A stretch of 64,000 nucleotides of DNA, from NCBI RefSeq assembly GCF_000025985.1, contig NC_003228.3, positions 1,612,001-1,676,000 of the forward strand, in the 5' to 3' direction. Below the pieces are notes generated by a model. That model saw only the letters and a program-made list of their open reading frames with translations, had not been told where the DNA came from and made no database searches. Shown here piece after piece: positions 52,652 to 61,655 of this stretch (position 1 is the first letter of the stretch; each line of letters begins with the position of its first letter). The DNA comes from Bacteroides fragilis NCTC 9343 (GTDB lineage Bacteria > Bacteroidota > Bacteroidia > Bacteroidales > Bacteroidaceae). The translations under genes were made by a program, and so were the position numbers.

Positions 52652-53125
52652 CTATTCATGGTGATAGGGTCCGCCGTTCAGTATGGTCATGGCCCTGTAT
52701 ATCTGTTCTACAAAGATCAGGCGGATCATCTGGTGCGAAAAAGTCATTTTTGACATGGATATCTTTTCGTGTGCCGCGTCATATACCTTTTGTGAAAAGC
52801 CATAAGGTCCTCCTATAATAAATACCAGGCGTTTGTTGACGTTTACCAACTTCTTCTCCATCCAGCGGGCAAACTCCACCGACCGCATCTCTTTTCCGTG
52901 TTCGTCCAGCAACACAACCACGTCTCCCGGCTGAAGGGCTTTGGCTATCAGTTCGCCTTCCTTCTCTTTCTGTTGCTCGGGTGTCAGGCTTTTCGTATTT
53001 TTCAATTCTGGAATCACCTCCATATCGAAAGAAATGAAGTGTTTGGTACGCTCTATGTAATCGTTGATTGCAGTGATATAATGCTGCTCTACAGTCCGTC
53101 CTACGACGATAAGGGTTGTTTTCAT
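52652..53125 (-). CDS. rlmH: 23S rRNA (pseudouridine1915-N3)-methyltransferase
   Basis: A 157-residue SPOUT-class enzyme that methylates pseudouridine 1915 of helix 69 of 23S rRNA on assembled ribosomes. It has the trefoil-knot segments FIIGGPYGFS, SMSKMTFSHQMIRLIFVEQI and YRAMTILNGGPYHHE at the C-terminus, all diagnostic. A minus-strand TATTTTTG box (53152-53159) gives a short leader. Confidence 0.95.
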   Translation of the reverse strand: MKTTLIVVGRTVEQHYITAINDYIERTKHFISFDMEVIPELKNTKSLTPEQQKEKEGELIAKALQPGDVVVLLDEHGKEMRSVEFARWMEKKLVNVNKRLVFIIGGPYGFSQKVYDAAHEKISMSKMTFSHQMIRLIFVEQIYRAMTILNGGPYHHE

Positions 53126-53221
53126 TCAAGTGCAAACTCTTGTTTATTGCACAAAAATAAGAAAAAAATATTGTTTTTAGCATTAAATACTTACCTTTGC
53201 GTATCGATAATACTTGTGATT

Positions 53222-53614
53222 ATGAAAAAACGGGTACTTTTATGGATGGCCGGACTCGTATTCGCTGTAACTTCGCTCTTCGCACAGGACATACCGGTGG
53301 GCGTGGTCGTTGCGTTTAAGAAAGGAAACTCCCAAGAGCTGAACAGGTATTTGGGAGAGAAGGTGAATCTGGTGATTCAGAATCGCTCGGAGAGTGTAGA
53401 CAGGCAGGCAGCTGAAGGAACACTTGCCGCTTTTTTCAGTAGCAATAAGGTCAGTGGTTTTAATGTAAACCATGAAGGTAAGCGGGATGAATCGAGTTTT
53501 ATTATCGGTACCCTGACCACTGCCAACGGCAATTTCCGGATAAACTGCTTCTTCCGCAGAGTACAGAACAAATATTTAATAAATCAAATAAGAATAGATA
53601 AAACCAATGAATGA
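53222..53614 (+). CDS. DUF4783 exported protein
   Basis: A 130-residue protein with a signal peptide (MKKRVLLWMAGLVFAVTSLF, AQ cleavage). The mature part resembles the DUF4783 (NTF2-like) family of Bacteroidetes: IPVGVVVAFKKGNSQELNRY, AAEGTLAAFFSSNKVSGFNV and NGNFRINCFFRRVQNKYLIN. Its role is unknown. A TACCTTTG box lies at 53192-53199. It overlaps the nadC start by 8 bases, so both are expressed together. DUF4783 next to nadC is a recurrent arrangement in this group. Confidence 0.8.
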   Translation: MKKRVLLWMAGLVFAVTSLFAQDIPVGVVVAFKKGNSQELNRYLGEKVNLVIQNRSESVDRQAAEGTLAAFFSSNKVSGFNVNHEGKRDESSFIIGTLTTANGNFRINCFFRRVQNKYLINQIRIDKTNE

Positions 53615-54446
53615 GTTAATAGACAGACTGATCGATCTGGCCTTTGCCGAAGACATAGGTGATGGCGACCACACAACACTTTCCTGTATTCCCGCCACTG
53701 CAATGGGAAAATCGAAACTTTTAATCAAAGAAGCAGGCGTGTTGGCCGGCATCGAAATTGCCAAAGAAATATTCCACCGTTTCGACCCGACGATGAAAGT
53801 CGAGGTATTTATTAACGATGGTGCCGAAGTGAAACCGGGTGATGTGGCAATGATTGTGGAAGGTAAGATTCAGTCTCTGCTCCAGACAGAACGTCTGATG
53901 CTGAACGTGATGCAGCGCATGAGCGGTATTGCCACTATGACACGCAAATACGTGAAGCAGTTGGAAGGCACGAAAACACGTGTGCTGGATACCCGCAAGA
54001 CTACTCCCGGACTCCGTATGCTTGAAAAAGCGGCGGTAAAGATTGGCGGCGGCGTGAATCACCGTATCGGACTTTTCGATATGATTCTCCTGAAAGACAA
54101 TCATGTGGACTTTGCCGGTGGCATTGATAAAGCTATCAACCGTGCCAAGGAGTATTGCAAGGAGAAAGGAAAAGATCTCAAGATCGAAATCGAGGTGCGC
54201 AACTTCGATGAACTCCGGCAAGTATTGAGCATCGGCGGAGTAGACCGCATCATGCTCGATAACTTTACTCCCGAAAATACAAAGAAGGCTGTTGAGATGA
54301 TCGGCGGAAAGTATGAAACCGAATCGTCGGGCGGCATCACGTTCGATACGCTTCGCGACTATGCCGAGTGTGGTGTAGACTTTATTTCAGTTGGTGCCCT
54401 TACCCATTCGGTGAAAGGACTCGATATGAGTTTCAAGGCATGCTGA
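53607..54446 (+). CDS. nadC: Nicotinate-nucleotide pyrophosphorylase (carboxylating)
   Basis: Converts quinolinate and PRPP to nicotinate mononucleotide in NAD synthesis. The 279-residue protein begins with the DLAFAEDIGDGDHTTLS-type segment and has RLMLNVMQRMSGIATMTRKY, the substrate-binding DTRKTTPGLRMLEKAAVKIG, and the KDNHVDFAGG loop. Near the end are ESSGGITFDTLRDYAECGVD and the SVGALTHSVK phosphate loop. Length is normal. Confidence 0.96.
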   Translation: MNELIDRLIDLAFAEDIGDGDHTTLSCIPATAMGKSKLLIKEAGVLAGIEIAKEIFHRFDPTMKVEVFINDGAEVKPGDVAMIVEGKIQSLLQTERLMLNVMQRMSGIATMTRKYVKQLEGTKTRVLDTRKTTPGLRMLEKAAVKIGGGVNHRIGLFDMILLKDNHVDFAGGIDKAINRAKEYCKEKGKDLKIEIEVRNFDELRQVLSIGGVDRIMLDNFTPENTKKAVEMIGGKYETESSGGITFDTLRDYAECGVDFISVGALTHSVKGLDMSFKAC

Positions 54447-54710
54447 TTTCCAAACGATGAATGATCTTTAACAAGTAATGATGAACGGTGGACAAATTGT
54501 GCGTTGAGGCTGCAAGTTGTTCATCGTTTATTGTTTGAAAAAAACACTTCATCGCAGATCACATTCATCGTTCACGGTCGATCGTTTGAGGACCTTGATC
54601 GTTAAAACGATTATTTTAACTTCTTTTTTCATTTTCGTTTGCAGCATTCGCTGCATCCTTGCGTCTAATAGACAAACGACGCAGACATACGTTCGATTTT
54701 AAAAAGGCAA
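54447..54710. repeat. Gap with a degenerate copy of the 37.5-kb inverted repeat
   Basis: AAACGATGAA near 54453 faces TTCATCGTTT near 54520, around a core with GTGCGTTGAGG, the complement of the CAACGCAC core at 37580. A further CATTCATCGTTCAC copy lies near 54570. It may end the nadC transcript. No gene is seen. Confidence 0.5.
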
Positions 54711-55268
54711 TTGACATTGGAAAACGAGATAGAACTGATAAAGGGCTGTCGGGCAGGAAAGGATTCGGCTCGGAAGGAACTTTATACCCTATACTCGAGG
54801 CAAATGCTGGCGGTATGTTTCCGCTATACGGGCGATATGGAAGCGGCGCACGATGTACTGCATGACGGTTTCATCAAAATATTCACCAACTTTTCGTTTC
54901 GTGGCGAGGCTTCGCTCGGAACGTGGGTGACCCGGGTGATGGTGACTCAGGCACTGGATTACCTGCGAAGGCAAAAGCGGGTTAGTCAGTTGGAGGTACA
55001 CGAGGAACAGCTACCTGACATCCCCGACCTTCCGGAAGGAGGGGAGGCAGGGCGAATTTCCGAAGAACAGTTGATGAAGTTCGTCGCAGATCTGCCCGAT
55101 GGGTGCCGGACGGTTTTCAACCTTTATGTGTTTGAAGAGAAGTCGCACAAAGAGATAGCCGATATGCTGGGTATCAAAGAGCATTCATCCACTTCGCAGT
55201 TGCACCGGGCCAAGTTTTTATTAGCAAAAAGGATTAAAGAATATAGAAACCATGAAGAAAGAAAATGA
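54711..55268 (+). CDS. ECF sigma factor, TTG start
   Basis: A sigma-70 family ECF factor of about 185 residues: region 2 IELIKGCRAGKDSARKELYT, DVLHDGFIKIFTNF and TWVTRVMVTQALDYLRRQKR; region 4 LPDGCRTVFNLYVFEEKSHK followed by EIADMLGIKEHSSTSQLHRA. There is no ATG or GTG in frame before the domain: two TTG codons (54711 and 54717) are the candidates. A purine stretch AAAAAGG sits 9 bases before 54717, which favours that one. It overlaps the next gene by 17 bases, a sigma/anti-sigma pair. Confidence 0.88.
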   Translation: MTLENEIELIKGCRAGKDSARKELYTLYSRQMLAVCFRYTGDMEAAHDVLHDGFIKIFTNFSFRGEASLGTWVTRVMVTQALDYLRRQKRVSQLEVHEEQLPDIPDLPEGGEAGRISEEQLMKFVADLPDGCRTVFNLYVFEEKSHKEIADMLGIKEHSSTSQLHRAKFLLAKRIKEYRNHEERK

Positions 55269-56292
55269 TGAAATAACCGATCTGTTCCGTTCCCGTCTGG
55301 GAAATGCCGAAATGACCGTGCGGGACGGTTTCTGGGAAGAACTGAATTCTGAGATGATGGTGCGCAGCCATCACCGGAAAGTAGTTTTCTTTCGTGTAGC
55401 GGCAGCAGCTTCCGTACTGCTGGTATTGGCTGCTTCGTCGGCTGCTTTCTGGTTCTTCTCTCCGAAAGCGGAGATAGAAGAAGCTTTTACCCAAGTGGCG
55501 GTTGTCAGCGGAAATACAACACATCTGGATGGAGACGTGGTGAAACAGGATTTTACCCCTATGCGCTCCGAACCGTTTTTGGGTAAACCGGCTCCCAAGC
55601 GTTCCGGTGTTTTGGCACAATCATCGGGAGAGGAAGATGATTCGGTATCGGTTACGGTCTCCATGTCATTCAGTTTCTCTTCTACGACTACACGCAGGAG
55701 ACAAAATAATCATCCGGACAAAAGTTATTGGCAAGCTGGTGGAGAAGGTGGGGCTTTGGTAAGTTCTGCTGATGGACCCCGGCCGGACGATCACACAGTT
55801 GTGGCGGACAAATCGAGGACATGGGCTGTGAAAGCTGCTGTGGGTACCGCTTTGCCTGCCGCTAACGGTAAGTACAAGATGCCCGTAACTGCCGGACTGA
55901 CGGTAGAGAAAAAAATAAATAAACATTTAGCTGTCGAAACCGGTTTATTGTATTCAAACCTGCGTGCCGAACAGAATCTGCATTATCTGGGAATTCCCGT
56001 AAAACTGAATGTGACGCTGGCGGAAACTCCCAAATTTGATCTATATGCTTCGGTAGGCGGAGTTGCAGATAAGTGCATAGCGGGAGCGCCGGATAACAGT
56101 TTTAAGAATGAACCTGTGCAGCTGGCTCTGACTGCGGGCGTAGGAATGAATTATAAGATTAATGATAAACTGGCTTTATTTGCCGAACCGGGAGTAACGC
56201 ACCATTTCAAGACAGACTCCAAACTGGAAACAGTACGTTCGGCGAGGCCTACGAATTTTAACCTGATTTGCGGTCTGCGTATGACCTATTAA
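55252..56292 (+). CDS. Membrane anti-sigma factor with barrel-like C-terminal domain
   Basis: A 346-residue protein. The cytoplasmic N-terminal part (1-45) is short and acidic, with MTVRDGFWEELNSEMM, as in Bacteroidetes anti-sigma factors. One transmembrane helix (about 50-70, VAAAASVLLVLAASSAAFWF) follows, then a Ser/Thr-rich linker. The last 155 residues look like an outer-membrane-beta-barrel domain (AVETGLLYSNLRAEQNLHYL, FDLYASVGGVADKCI, LALFAEPGVTHHF, ending GLRMTY). A barrel domain joined to an inner-membrane anchor is unusual; it could span the periplasm as a sensor of barrel assembly. Overlap with the sigma gene by 17 bases supports the anti-sigma role. Confidence 0.72.
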   Translation: MKKENDEITDLFRSRLGNAEMTVRDGFWEELNSEMMVRSHHRKVVFFRVAAAASVLLVLAASSAAFWFFSPKAEIEEAFTQVAVVSGNTTHLDGDVVKQDFTPMRSEPFLGKPAPKRSGVLAQSSGEEDDSVSVTVSMSFSFSSTTTRRRQNNHPDKSYWQAGGEGGALVSSADGPRPDDHTVVADKSRTWAVKAAVGTALPAANGKYKMPVTAGLTVEKKINKHLAVETGLLYSNLRAEQNLHYLGIPVKLNVTLAETPKFDLYASVGGVADKCIAGAPDNSFKNEPVQLALTAGVGMNYKINDKLALFAEPGVTHHFKTDSKLETVRSARPTNFNLICGLRMTY

Positions 56293-56310
56293 CCATTTAG
56301 TACGGATGTT

Positions 56311-56841
56311 ATGAAAAAAACATTTTTAATGCTGCTCACACTTGTTCTGTCATTGCTTACTTGCGTAAGTTGCAGCGAAGAGACATTAGATTACAACAAC
56401 CCCGATGTAGACCTTTTCGTAAGGCAACTCAAAGCGGGAAATTATAATACCAAGAGTCCGAAGGGCTTTGTAGAAGTACCTAAATTTACGGAGAAGGATA
56501 TTCCGACATTGCTCAATTATGCCGAAGATCTGACTTTGATCACTTCTTTTCCGCTTCCGCCGGTGTCTGCTTATTATAGTGGCAAGGTCCGCTTGGGTGA
56601 ATGTATGTTGTGGATTGTGGAAACCATCCGGTTAGGTCATTATGCTTCGTTTGGCTGCAAAATGGTGAGAGCCAATGCCGAGAACTATGAAGGTATCTAT
56701 TTCCTGACTGATGAAGAGTTGCTCGATGCTGCTGCCCGATACCGTCGCTGGTGGGAAAACAGACAGTATCCTCGTACGGCATGGACCATCGACGCATGCT
56801 TTGACGAGCCCCTTTGCGGAAGCGGATACCGTTGGTGGTAA
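56311..56841 (+). CDS. DUF4943 lipoprotein
   Basis: A 176-residue lipoprotein (lipobox CVSC). The rest has FVRQLKAGNYNTKSPKGFVE, VPKFTEKDIPTLLNYAEDLT and a C-terminal RRWWENRQYP segment, matching the DUF4943 family found in Bacteroides. No function is known. It lies 18 bases after the anti-sigma gene and is probably part of the sigma regulon operon. Confidence 0.7.
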   Translation: MKKTFLMLLTLVLSLLTCVSCSEETLDYNNPDVDLFVRQLKAGNYNTKSPKGFVEVPKFTEKDIPTLLNYAEDLTLITSFPLPPVSAYYSGKVRLGECMLWIVETIRLGHYASFGCKMVRANAENYEGIYFLTDEELLDAAARYRRWWENRQYPRTAWTIDACFDEPLCGSGYRWW

Positions 56842-56854
56842 AAAATTAAATCAG

Positions 56855-57559
56855 ATGAAACGTATTGTCTTTCTGATGCTGTCTTTAGGGATGGCAGTGA
56901 CCCTTCATGCCCAATGGACCGCGAAAGATTCGGTGAATCTGCAGCGCATCCTGAATGGCAAAGAGGATATTAAGCTGAATATGGATGCTGTGAAACAGAT
57001 TGATTTCAACAGTTCGCCGACTGTTCCTAAAATGTCGAAGGAACGGCCCGGTCTGAGATTGGATGAAACGCTTCCGCAGGTACTTGAAAAGAAGAAGGTG
57101 GTGCTGACCCTCCGTCCCTATACGGCCAATACCAAATATAATTGGGATCCTATTTATCAAAAGAAGATTCGGGTAGATGCCGATACATGGAGGGGAGATC
57201 CGTTTGTCGAGTTGTATCAGACGGTTCCTTCCAACTGGGCTAAGAATGTATATGATAAAGGTATACGCAGTTCATACGAAGAGATACGTTCCAGTGGATT
57301 GAGGCATAATCTGTTTGGCGAACGTGCCAATGGAATGATGGTGCCTACGCAGAGCATGGTACATACCTCTGCCATGAAACTTGGAAAAAGCGGCGTGACC
57401 GTGAATGGAGGTACGATTGGCGGACTTGATTTAATGACCATTTTTACAAAGGACTTCTGGGACAAGAAGGGACGCAACCGGAGATCGCGCACGTTGGAGG
57501 TGCTGAAGGCTTATGGCGATTCAACAACAGTGCTGCTTCCTGAACCGATTGTGCACTGA
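56855..57559 (+). CDS. DUF4858-like exported protein
   Basis: A 234-residue protein with a signal peptide (MKRIVFLMLSLGMAVTLHAQ). The mature part has DSVNLQRILNGKEDIKLNMD, DETLPQVLEKKKVVLTLRPY and VTVNGGTIGGLDLMTIFTKD; I place it in the Bacteroides DUF4858 group with moderate certainty. The start at 56855 is the signal peptide; a further upstream ATG lies inside the preceding gene. Last gene of the sigma/anti-sigma cluster. Confidence 0.65.
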   Translation: MKRIVFLMLSLGMAVTLHAQWTAKDSVNLQRILNGKEDIKLNMDAVKQIDFNSSPTVPKMSKERPGLRLDETLPQVLEKKKVVLTLRPYTANTKYNWDPIYQKKIRVDADTWRGDPFVELYQTVPSNWAKNVYDKGIRSSYEEIRSSGLRHNLFGERANGMMVPTQSMVHTSAMKLGKSGVTVNGGTIGGLDLMTIFTKDFWDKKGRNRRSRTLEVLKAYGDSTTVLLPEPIVH

Positions 57560-57616
57560 ATTTGTTAAAAGATAAACAAAGGTATCCTTGTTCCTTTTTC
57601 AAAAAACGATATAACT

Positions 57617-58561
57617 ATGAACAGAATTTCTTCTCTTTTCGGTATTCAGTATCCCATTATTCAGGGAGGTATGGTGTGGTGTAGCGGCTGGAAGCTTGCT
57701 TCGGCTGTCAGTAATGCCGGTGGTCTGGGACTGATAGGCTCCGGTTCGATGTATCCCGACGTTTTGCGTGAACATATTCGTAAATGCCGGGCGGCTACCG
57801 ACAAACCTTTCGGGGTAAATATTCCGTTGATGTACCCACAGATAGAGGAAATCATGAACATCGTGGTGGAGGAAGGCGTCAAAATCGTATTTACCTCCGC
57901 CGGAAATCCGAAAACGTGGACCGGATGGTTGAAAGAGCGCGGCATCACAGTGGCACATGTCGTTTCTTCCTCCAAATTTGCCATGAAATGTGAAGAGGCG
58001 GGAGTCGATGCCATAGTGGCTGAAGGATTTGAAGCCGGCGGACATAACGGGCGGGAAGAGACTACAACTCTTTGCCTGATTCCGGCAGTGCGTGAAGCCA
58101 CCACTTTACCTTTGATTGCAGCCGGAGGCATTGGTACGGGAGAGGCGATTTTTGCCCTGATGGCGTTGGGAGCCGAAGGAGTTCAGATGGGCACCCGTTT
58201 TGCTTTGACGGATGAAAGTTCGGCAAGCGACATTTTTAAAGAGTATTGCTTGCGGCTGAACGAAGGCGATACCAAATTATTGCTCAAAAAACTCGCACCG
58301 ACCCGGCTTGTGACCAATTCGTTTCGTGATAGGGTAGAGGCCGCTGAAGGACGGGGGGCTTCTGCCGAGGAACTTCGTGAACTGTTGGGTAGAGGTCGTG
58401 CCAAGAAAGGAATCTTTGAAGGAGACCTGGAGGAAGGAGAACTCGAGATAGGACAGGTTGCTGCCCTGTTCCGCCGTAGACAAAGTGTGGACGAAGTGAT
58501 GAAAGAACTTTTAGAAGGATACCGGAGGGCTTCGGACAAGATACGTTCTGCCGGGTTATAA
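57617..58561 (+). CDS. NAD(P)H-dependent flavin oxidoreductase (nitronate monooxygenase/FabK type)
   Basis: A 314-residue TIM-barrel FMN enzyme. Diagnostic pieces are IQYPIIQGGMVWCSGWKLAS, SNAGGLGLIGSGSMYPDVLR, VAEGFEAGGHNGREETTTL and IAAGGIGTGEAIFALMALGA with GVQMGTRFALTDES. The family includes 2-nitropropane dioxygenases/nitronate monooxygenases and the enoyl-ACP reductase FabK; sequence alone does not settle which. EAGGHNG with its His is common to both. It converges with ald across an inverted repeat. Confidence 0.85.
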   Translation: MNRISSLFGIQYPIIQGGMVWCSGWKLASAVSNAGGLGLIGSGSMYPDVLREHIRKCRAATDKPFGVNIPLMYPQIEEIMNIVVEEGVKIVFTSAGNPKTWTGWLKERGITVAHVVSSSKFAMKCEEAGVDAIVAEGFEAGGHNGREETTTLCLIPAVREATTLPLIAAGGIGTGEAIFALMALGAEGVQMGTRFALTDESSASDIFKEYCLRLNEGDTKLLLKKLAPTRLVTNSFRDRVEAAEGRGASAEELRELLGRGRAKKGIFEGDLEEGELEIGQVAALFRRRQSVDEVMKELLEGYRRASDKIRSAGL

Positions 58562-58586
58562 ACAGTGCCGGGAGAAGCACTGCGGA

Positions 58587-58651
58587 TTTCACCACGGGGT
58601 AATCACAGGGTAGAATAATGACGCTTAACCCTCTGTTACTCCGTGGTGAAA
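58587..58651. terminator. CACCAC-family inverted repeat between converging genes
   Basis: TTTCACCACGG (58587-58597) and CCGTGGTGAAA (58641-58651) are perfect reverse complements; the inner parts pair partly. It lies between the flavin oxidoreductase and alanine dehydrogenase genes and can serve both. Related to the repeats at 21634 and 38046. Confidence 0.65.
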
Positions 58652-58656
58652 CTCTT

Positions 58657-59766
58657 TTATTCTAAGTTCAATTGCTCGTATTTCAGGCCGAATACATCGG
58701 CTATCGCTCGATATACCACTTTCCCTTCTACCACATTCAGACCTAAAGCCAGCGCCGGATCTTCCTTGCATGCCTTTCTCCATCCTTTGTTTGCCAATGC
58801 TATGACATAGGGCAGAGTGGCGTTGGTCAATGCCAATGTAGAGGTGTAAGGCACTGCCCCCGGAATATTGGCTACAGCATAATGTACGATTCCATCGACT
58901 ACATACGTCGGTTCACTATGAGTTGTGGGATGCGAAGTCTCGAAACATCCTCCCTGGTCGATGGCTACATCTACCAATACCGTACCCGGTTGCATCATTT
59001 TCAGCATATCACGGGTGATCAGGTGCGGAGCCTTGTCTCCCGGAATCAGTACCGAACCTACTACAAGATCCACGTCCGGCAACTCTTTTTTCAGCCTCAC
59101 TTCCGAGGCGTATAGTGTTTTTACATTTTTCGGTAACGTCTCGCTCAGGTAGCGAAGACGGCTCAGGTTGATGTCTGCAATTGTGACATCGGCTCCCAAT
59201 CCGGCTGCCATCTGGGCCGCATTACTACCTACGATCCCTCCACCCAGGATTAACACTTTTGCCGGCTTTACCCCCGGTACACCACCCGGCAAAATGCCTT
59301 TTCCACCTTGTGGCTTTTCCAGAAAACGGGCACCTTCCTGTATGGCCATGCGTCCTGCTACTTCACTCATAGGTATCAGCAGCGGGAGAGAATGGTCGGC
59401 TTTTTCCACTGTTTCGTAAGCCAGGCAGACCGAGCCGTTCTCTATCATGGCAAGAGTCAACTCTCTATCGGAAGCGAAATGGAAATAAGTGAACAACAAC
59501 TGTCCTTTGCGGATCAGTCTGTACTCCGGTGCGATAGGTTCTTTTACTTTTACTATCATCTGGGCCATAGCGTATGTCTCTTCCATAGTGGGCAGTATTT
59601 GTGCTCCTACGGCTGTATATGCCTCGTCCTGAAAACCACTGTTCTCTCCTGCGGTGTGCTGTATGTATACAGTATGCCCGCGTTTCACTAACTCGGCGAC
59701 TCCCGAGGGCGTCATGCCCACACGGTTCTCGTTGTTCTTAATCTCCTTAGGTACTCCGATAATCAT
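58657..59766 (-). CDS. ald: Alanine dehydrogenase
   Basis: NAD-dependent interconversion of L-alanine and pyruvate plus ammonia. The 369-residue protein opens IIGVPKEIKNNENRVGMTPS, has YFHFASDRELTLAMIE, the NAD site VLILGGGIVGSNAAQMAAGL, and VDVAIDQGGCFETSHPTTHS. Length and motifs are standard, and the enzyme is usually a hexamer. Transcribed alone on the minus strand. Confidence 0.95.
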   Translation of the reverse strand: MIIGVPKEIKNNENRVGMTPSGVAELVKRGHTVYIQHTAGENSGFQDEAYTAVGAQILPTMEETYAMAQMIVKVKEPIAPEYRLIRKGQLLFTYFHFASDRELTLAMIENGSVCLAYETVEKADHSLPLLIPMSEVAGRMAIQEGARFLEKPQGGKGILPGGVPGVKPAKVLILGGGIVGSNAAQMAAGLGADVTIADINLSRLRYLSETLPKNVKTLYASEVRLKKELPDVDLVVGSVLIPGDKAPHLITRDMLKMMQPGTVLVDVAIDQGGCFETSHPTTHSEPTYVVDGIVHYAVANIPGAVPYTSTLALTNATLPYVIALANKGWRKACKEDPALALGLNVVEGKVVYRAIADVFGLKYEQLNLE

Positions 59767-59954
59767 AACGTTACTCTATTAAGGGTTAAACATGGCACAA
59801 TGTAGGAAAATTCTGCTTACGTTGTTATCCATGTAGGGATGTTTTACAGCAGAATGATAGTAGGGTGGCGGATAGGAATAAAATCCACCCTTCTGTTTTC
59901 TAATATGGCAGGAATGATGTATTTTTGCAAAGATTCCATTTTTAAGCAAACTAC

Positions 59955-61607
59955 ATGAAACAGTATATAGTTGCCTTGATGCTTGCCTGCAGCATTCAGG
60001 GACATTCACAAGATGTGAAGCAGGCTACTTTTGTTTCTCCATTTGACTTTACACTGACTCTGAGCGGCAACTTCGGAGAAATCCGGGCTAACCATTTTCA
60101 TGGAGGGCTCGATTTCAAGACTCAGGGTGTCATTGGCAAACCGGTACGTGCGCTCGCCGACGGATATATTTCCCGTATTCGCGTCACCAATGGGTCGGGA
60201 CATGTACTCGATGTGGTGTATAACAACGGTTATACGACAATCAACCGACACTTGAGCGGTTTCATGCCCGATATTGCCCGGAGAGTGGAGAAACTGCAAT
60301 ATGAAAAAGAAGATTGGGAAGTCGAGATTGTTCCCGAGCCGGGTGAATATCCGGTGAAGGCCGGGCAGCAAATAGCCTGGAGCGGTAATACCGGTTATTC
60401 ATTCGGTCCGCATCTGCATCTGGATGTGATGGAGACCGCTACCGGTGAATCGATTGATCCGATGCCCTTTTTCAAGTCGAAAATAAAAGATAACACCGCT
60501 CCGCGGGCAGAAGGAATCATGCTGTTTCCACAGCCGGGAAGTGGGGTAGTGGGAGGGAGCCCGGAACGGCAGAGCTTCCCGATAAACACAGCGCGTCCCA
60601 TCGAGGCATGGGGAGTGATCGGGTCGGGCATCAAGGCCTACGATTATATGGATGGTGTGCACAACCGTTATGGAGTGCATACCGTTGTGCTTAGAGTGGA
60701 CGGTACGGAAGTGTTCCGCAGTGTGGTCGACCGTTTTTCACAGGATGAAAACCGGATGATAAACTCTTGGACCTGCGGACAATATATGAAGTCGTTTATT
60801 GATCCGGGCAATACGCTCCGCATGCTTCGGGCTTCGAACGACAACCGGGGACTGGTCACCATTGATGAAGAGCGGGACTATAAGTTCGAATACGAATTGA
60901 AGGATGCTTTCGGCAATACTTCCCGCTACCGTTTTACGGTGCGTGGAAAGAGACAGCCGATTCAGCCGCTCGGGCATCGGGAGAAATATTTCTTTGCCTG
61001 GGATAAGACGAACTTTCTGCAAGAACCCGGATTGACCCTTACCGTTCCCCGGGGAATGTTATACGATAATGTGCCTCTCAACTACGAAGTGCATTCCGAT
61101 AGTGGGGCGATAGCCTATACTTATCAGTTGAATGACGAGAAAGTGCCGTTGCACGGGGAATGTGAGTTGCGTATCGGTCTCCGACGTCAGCCGGTTGCCG
61201 ACAGCACCAAGTATTATGTGGCACGTGTCACTCCCAAAGGAAGTATGTACAGTGCCGGAGGTACTTACGAGGATGGATTTATGAAGACCCGAATCCGTGA
61301 ATTGGGAACTTATACGGTTGCTGTAGACACAGTGCCCCCCGAAATTACCCCGGTAGGTAAGAATACCTGGGGCCGTAATGGGAAGGTCGTTTACAGGTTG
61401 AAGGACAAAGAAACCGGCATCCGTGCCTATCGTGGAACTATCGATGGAAAATTTGCCTTGTTCGGACGTCCCAACTTGACCAAATCCCATTGGGAGTGTA
61501 AGCTCGATCCTAAGCATGTCAAGAAGGGGGTACGTCACACTGTAGTAATGACTGCGACAGACGATTGCGGAAACGAAACAACGGTTCGAGACACCTTTGT
61601 CTGGTAG
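59955..61607 (+). CDS. Secreted M23 (LytM-type) metallopeptidase
   Basis: A 550-residue exported protein (signal peptide MKQYIVALMLACSIQGHSQ). The M23 domain has NHFHGGLDFKTQG (HxGxD-type: His49, Asp53) and GPHLHLDVMETATGESIDP (HxH), giving the zinc site of lysostaphin-like peptidases that cut peptidoglycan cross-bridges or peptides. Residues about 190-550 form beta-rich accessory domains of unknown use. A TATTTTTG box lies at 59920-59927. It is followed by the C69 peptidase gene 48 bases later, perhaps in one transcript. Confidence 0.88.
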   Translation: MKQYIVALMLACSIQGHSQDVKQATFVSPFDFTLTLSGNFGEIRANHFHGGLDFKTQGVIGKPVRALADGYISRIRVTNGSGHVLDVVYNNGYTTINRHLSGFMPDIARRVEKLQYEKEDWEVEIVPEPGEYPVKAGQQIAWSGNTGYSFGPHLHLDVMETATGESIDPMPFFKSKIKDNTAPRAEGIMLFPQPGSGVVGGSPERQSFPINTARPIEAWGVIGSGIKAYDYMDGVHNRYGVHTVVLRVDGTEVFRSVVDRFSQDENRMINSWTCGQYMKSFIDPGNTLRMLRASNDNRGLVTIDEERDYKFEYELKDAFGNTSRYRFTVRGKRQPIQPLGHREKYFFAWDKTNFLQEPGLTLTVPRGMLYDNVPLNYEVHSDSGAIAYTYQLNDEKVPLHGECELRIGLRRQPVADSTKYYVARVTPKGSMYSAGGTYEDGFMKTRIRELGTYTVAVDTVPPEITPVGKNTWGRNGKVVYRLKDKETGIRAYRGTIDGKFALFGRPNLTKSHWECKLDPKHVKKGVRHTVVMTATDDCGNETTVRDTFVW

Positions 61608-61655
61608 CTTTCCGGATAAAGACAGAATAAAGACAATGTATTAATAATTTATTAT

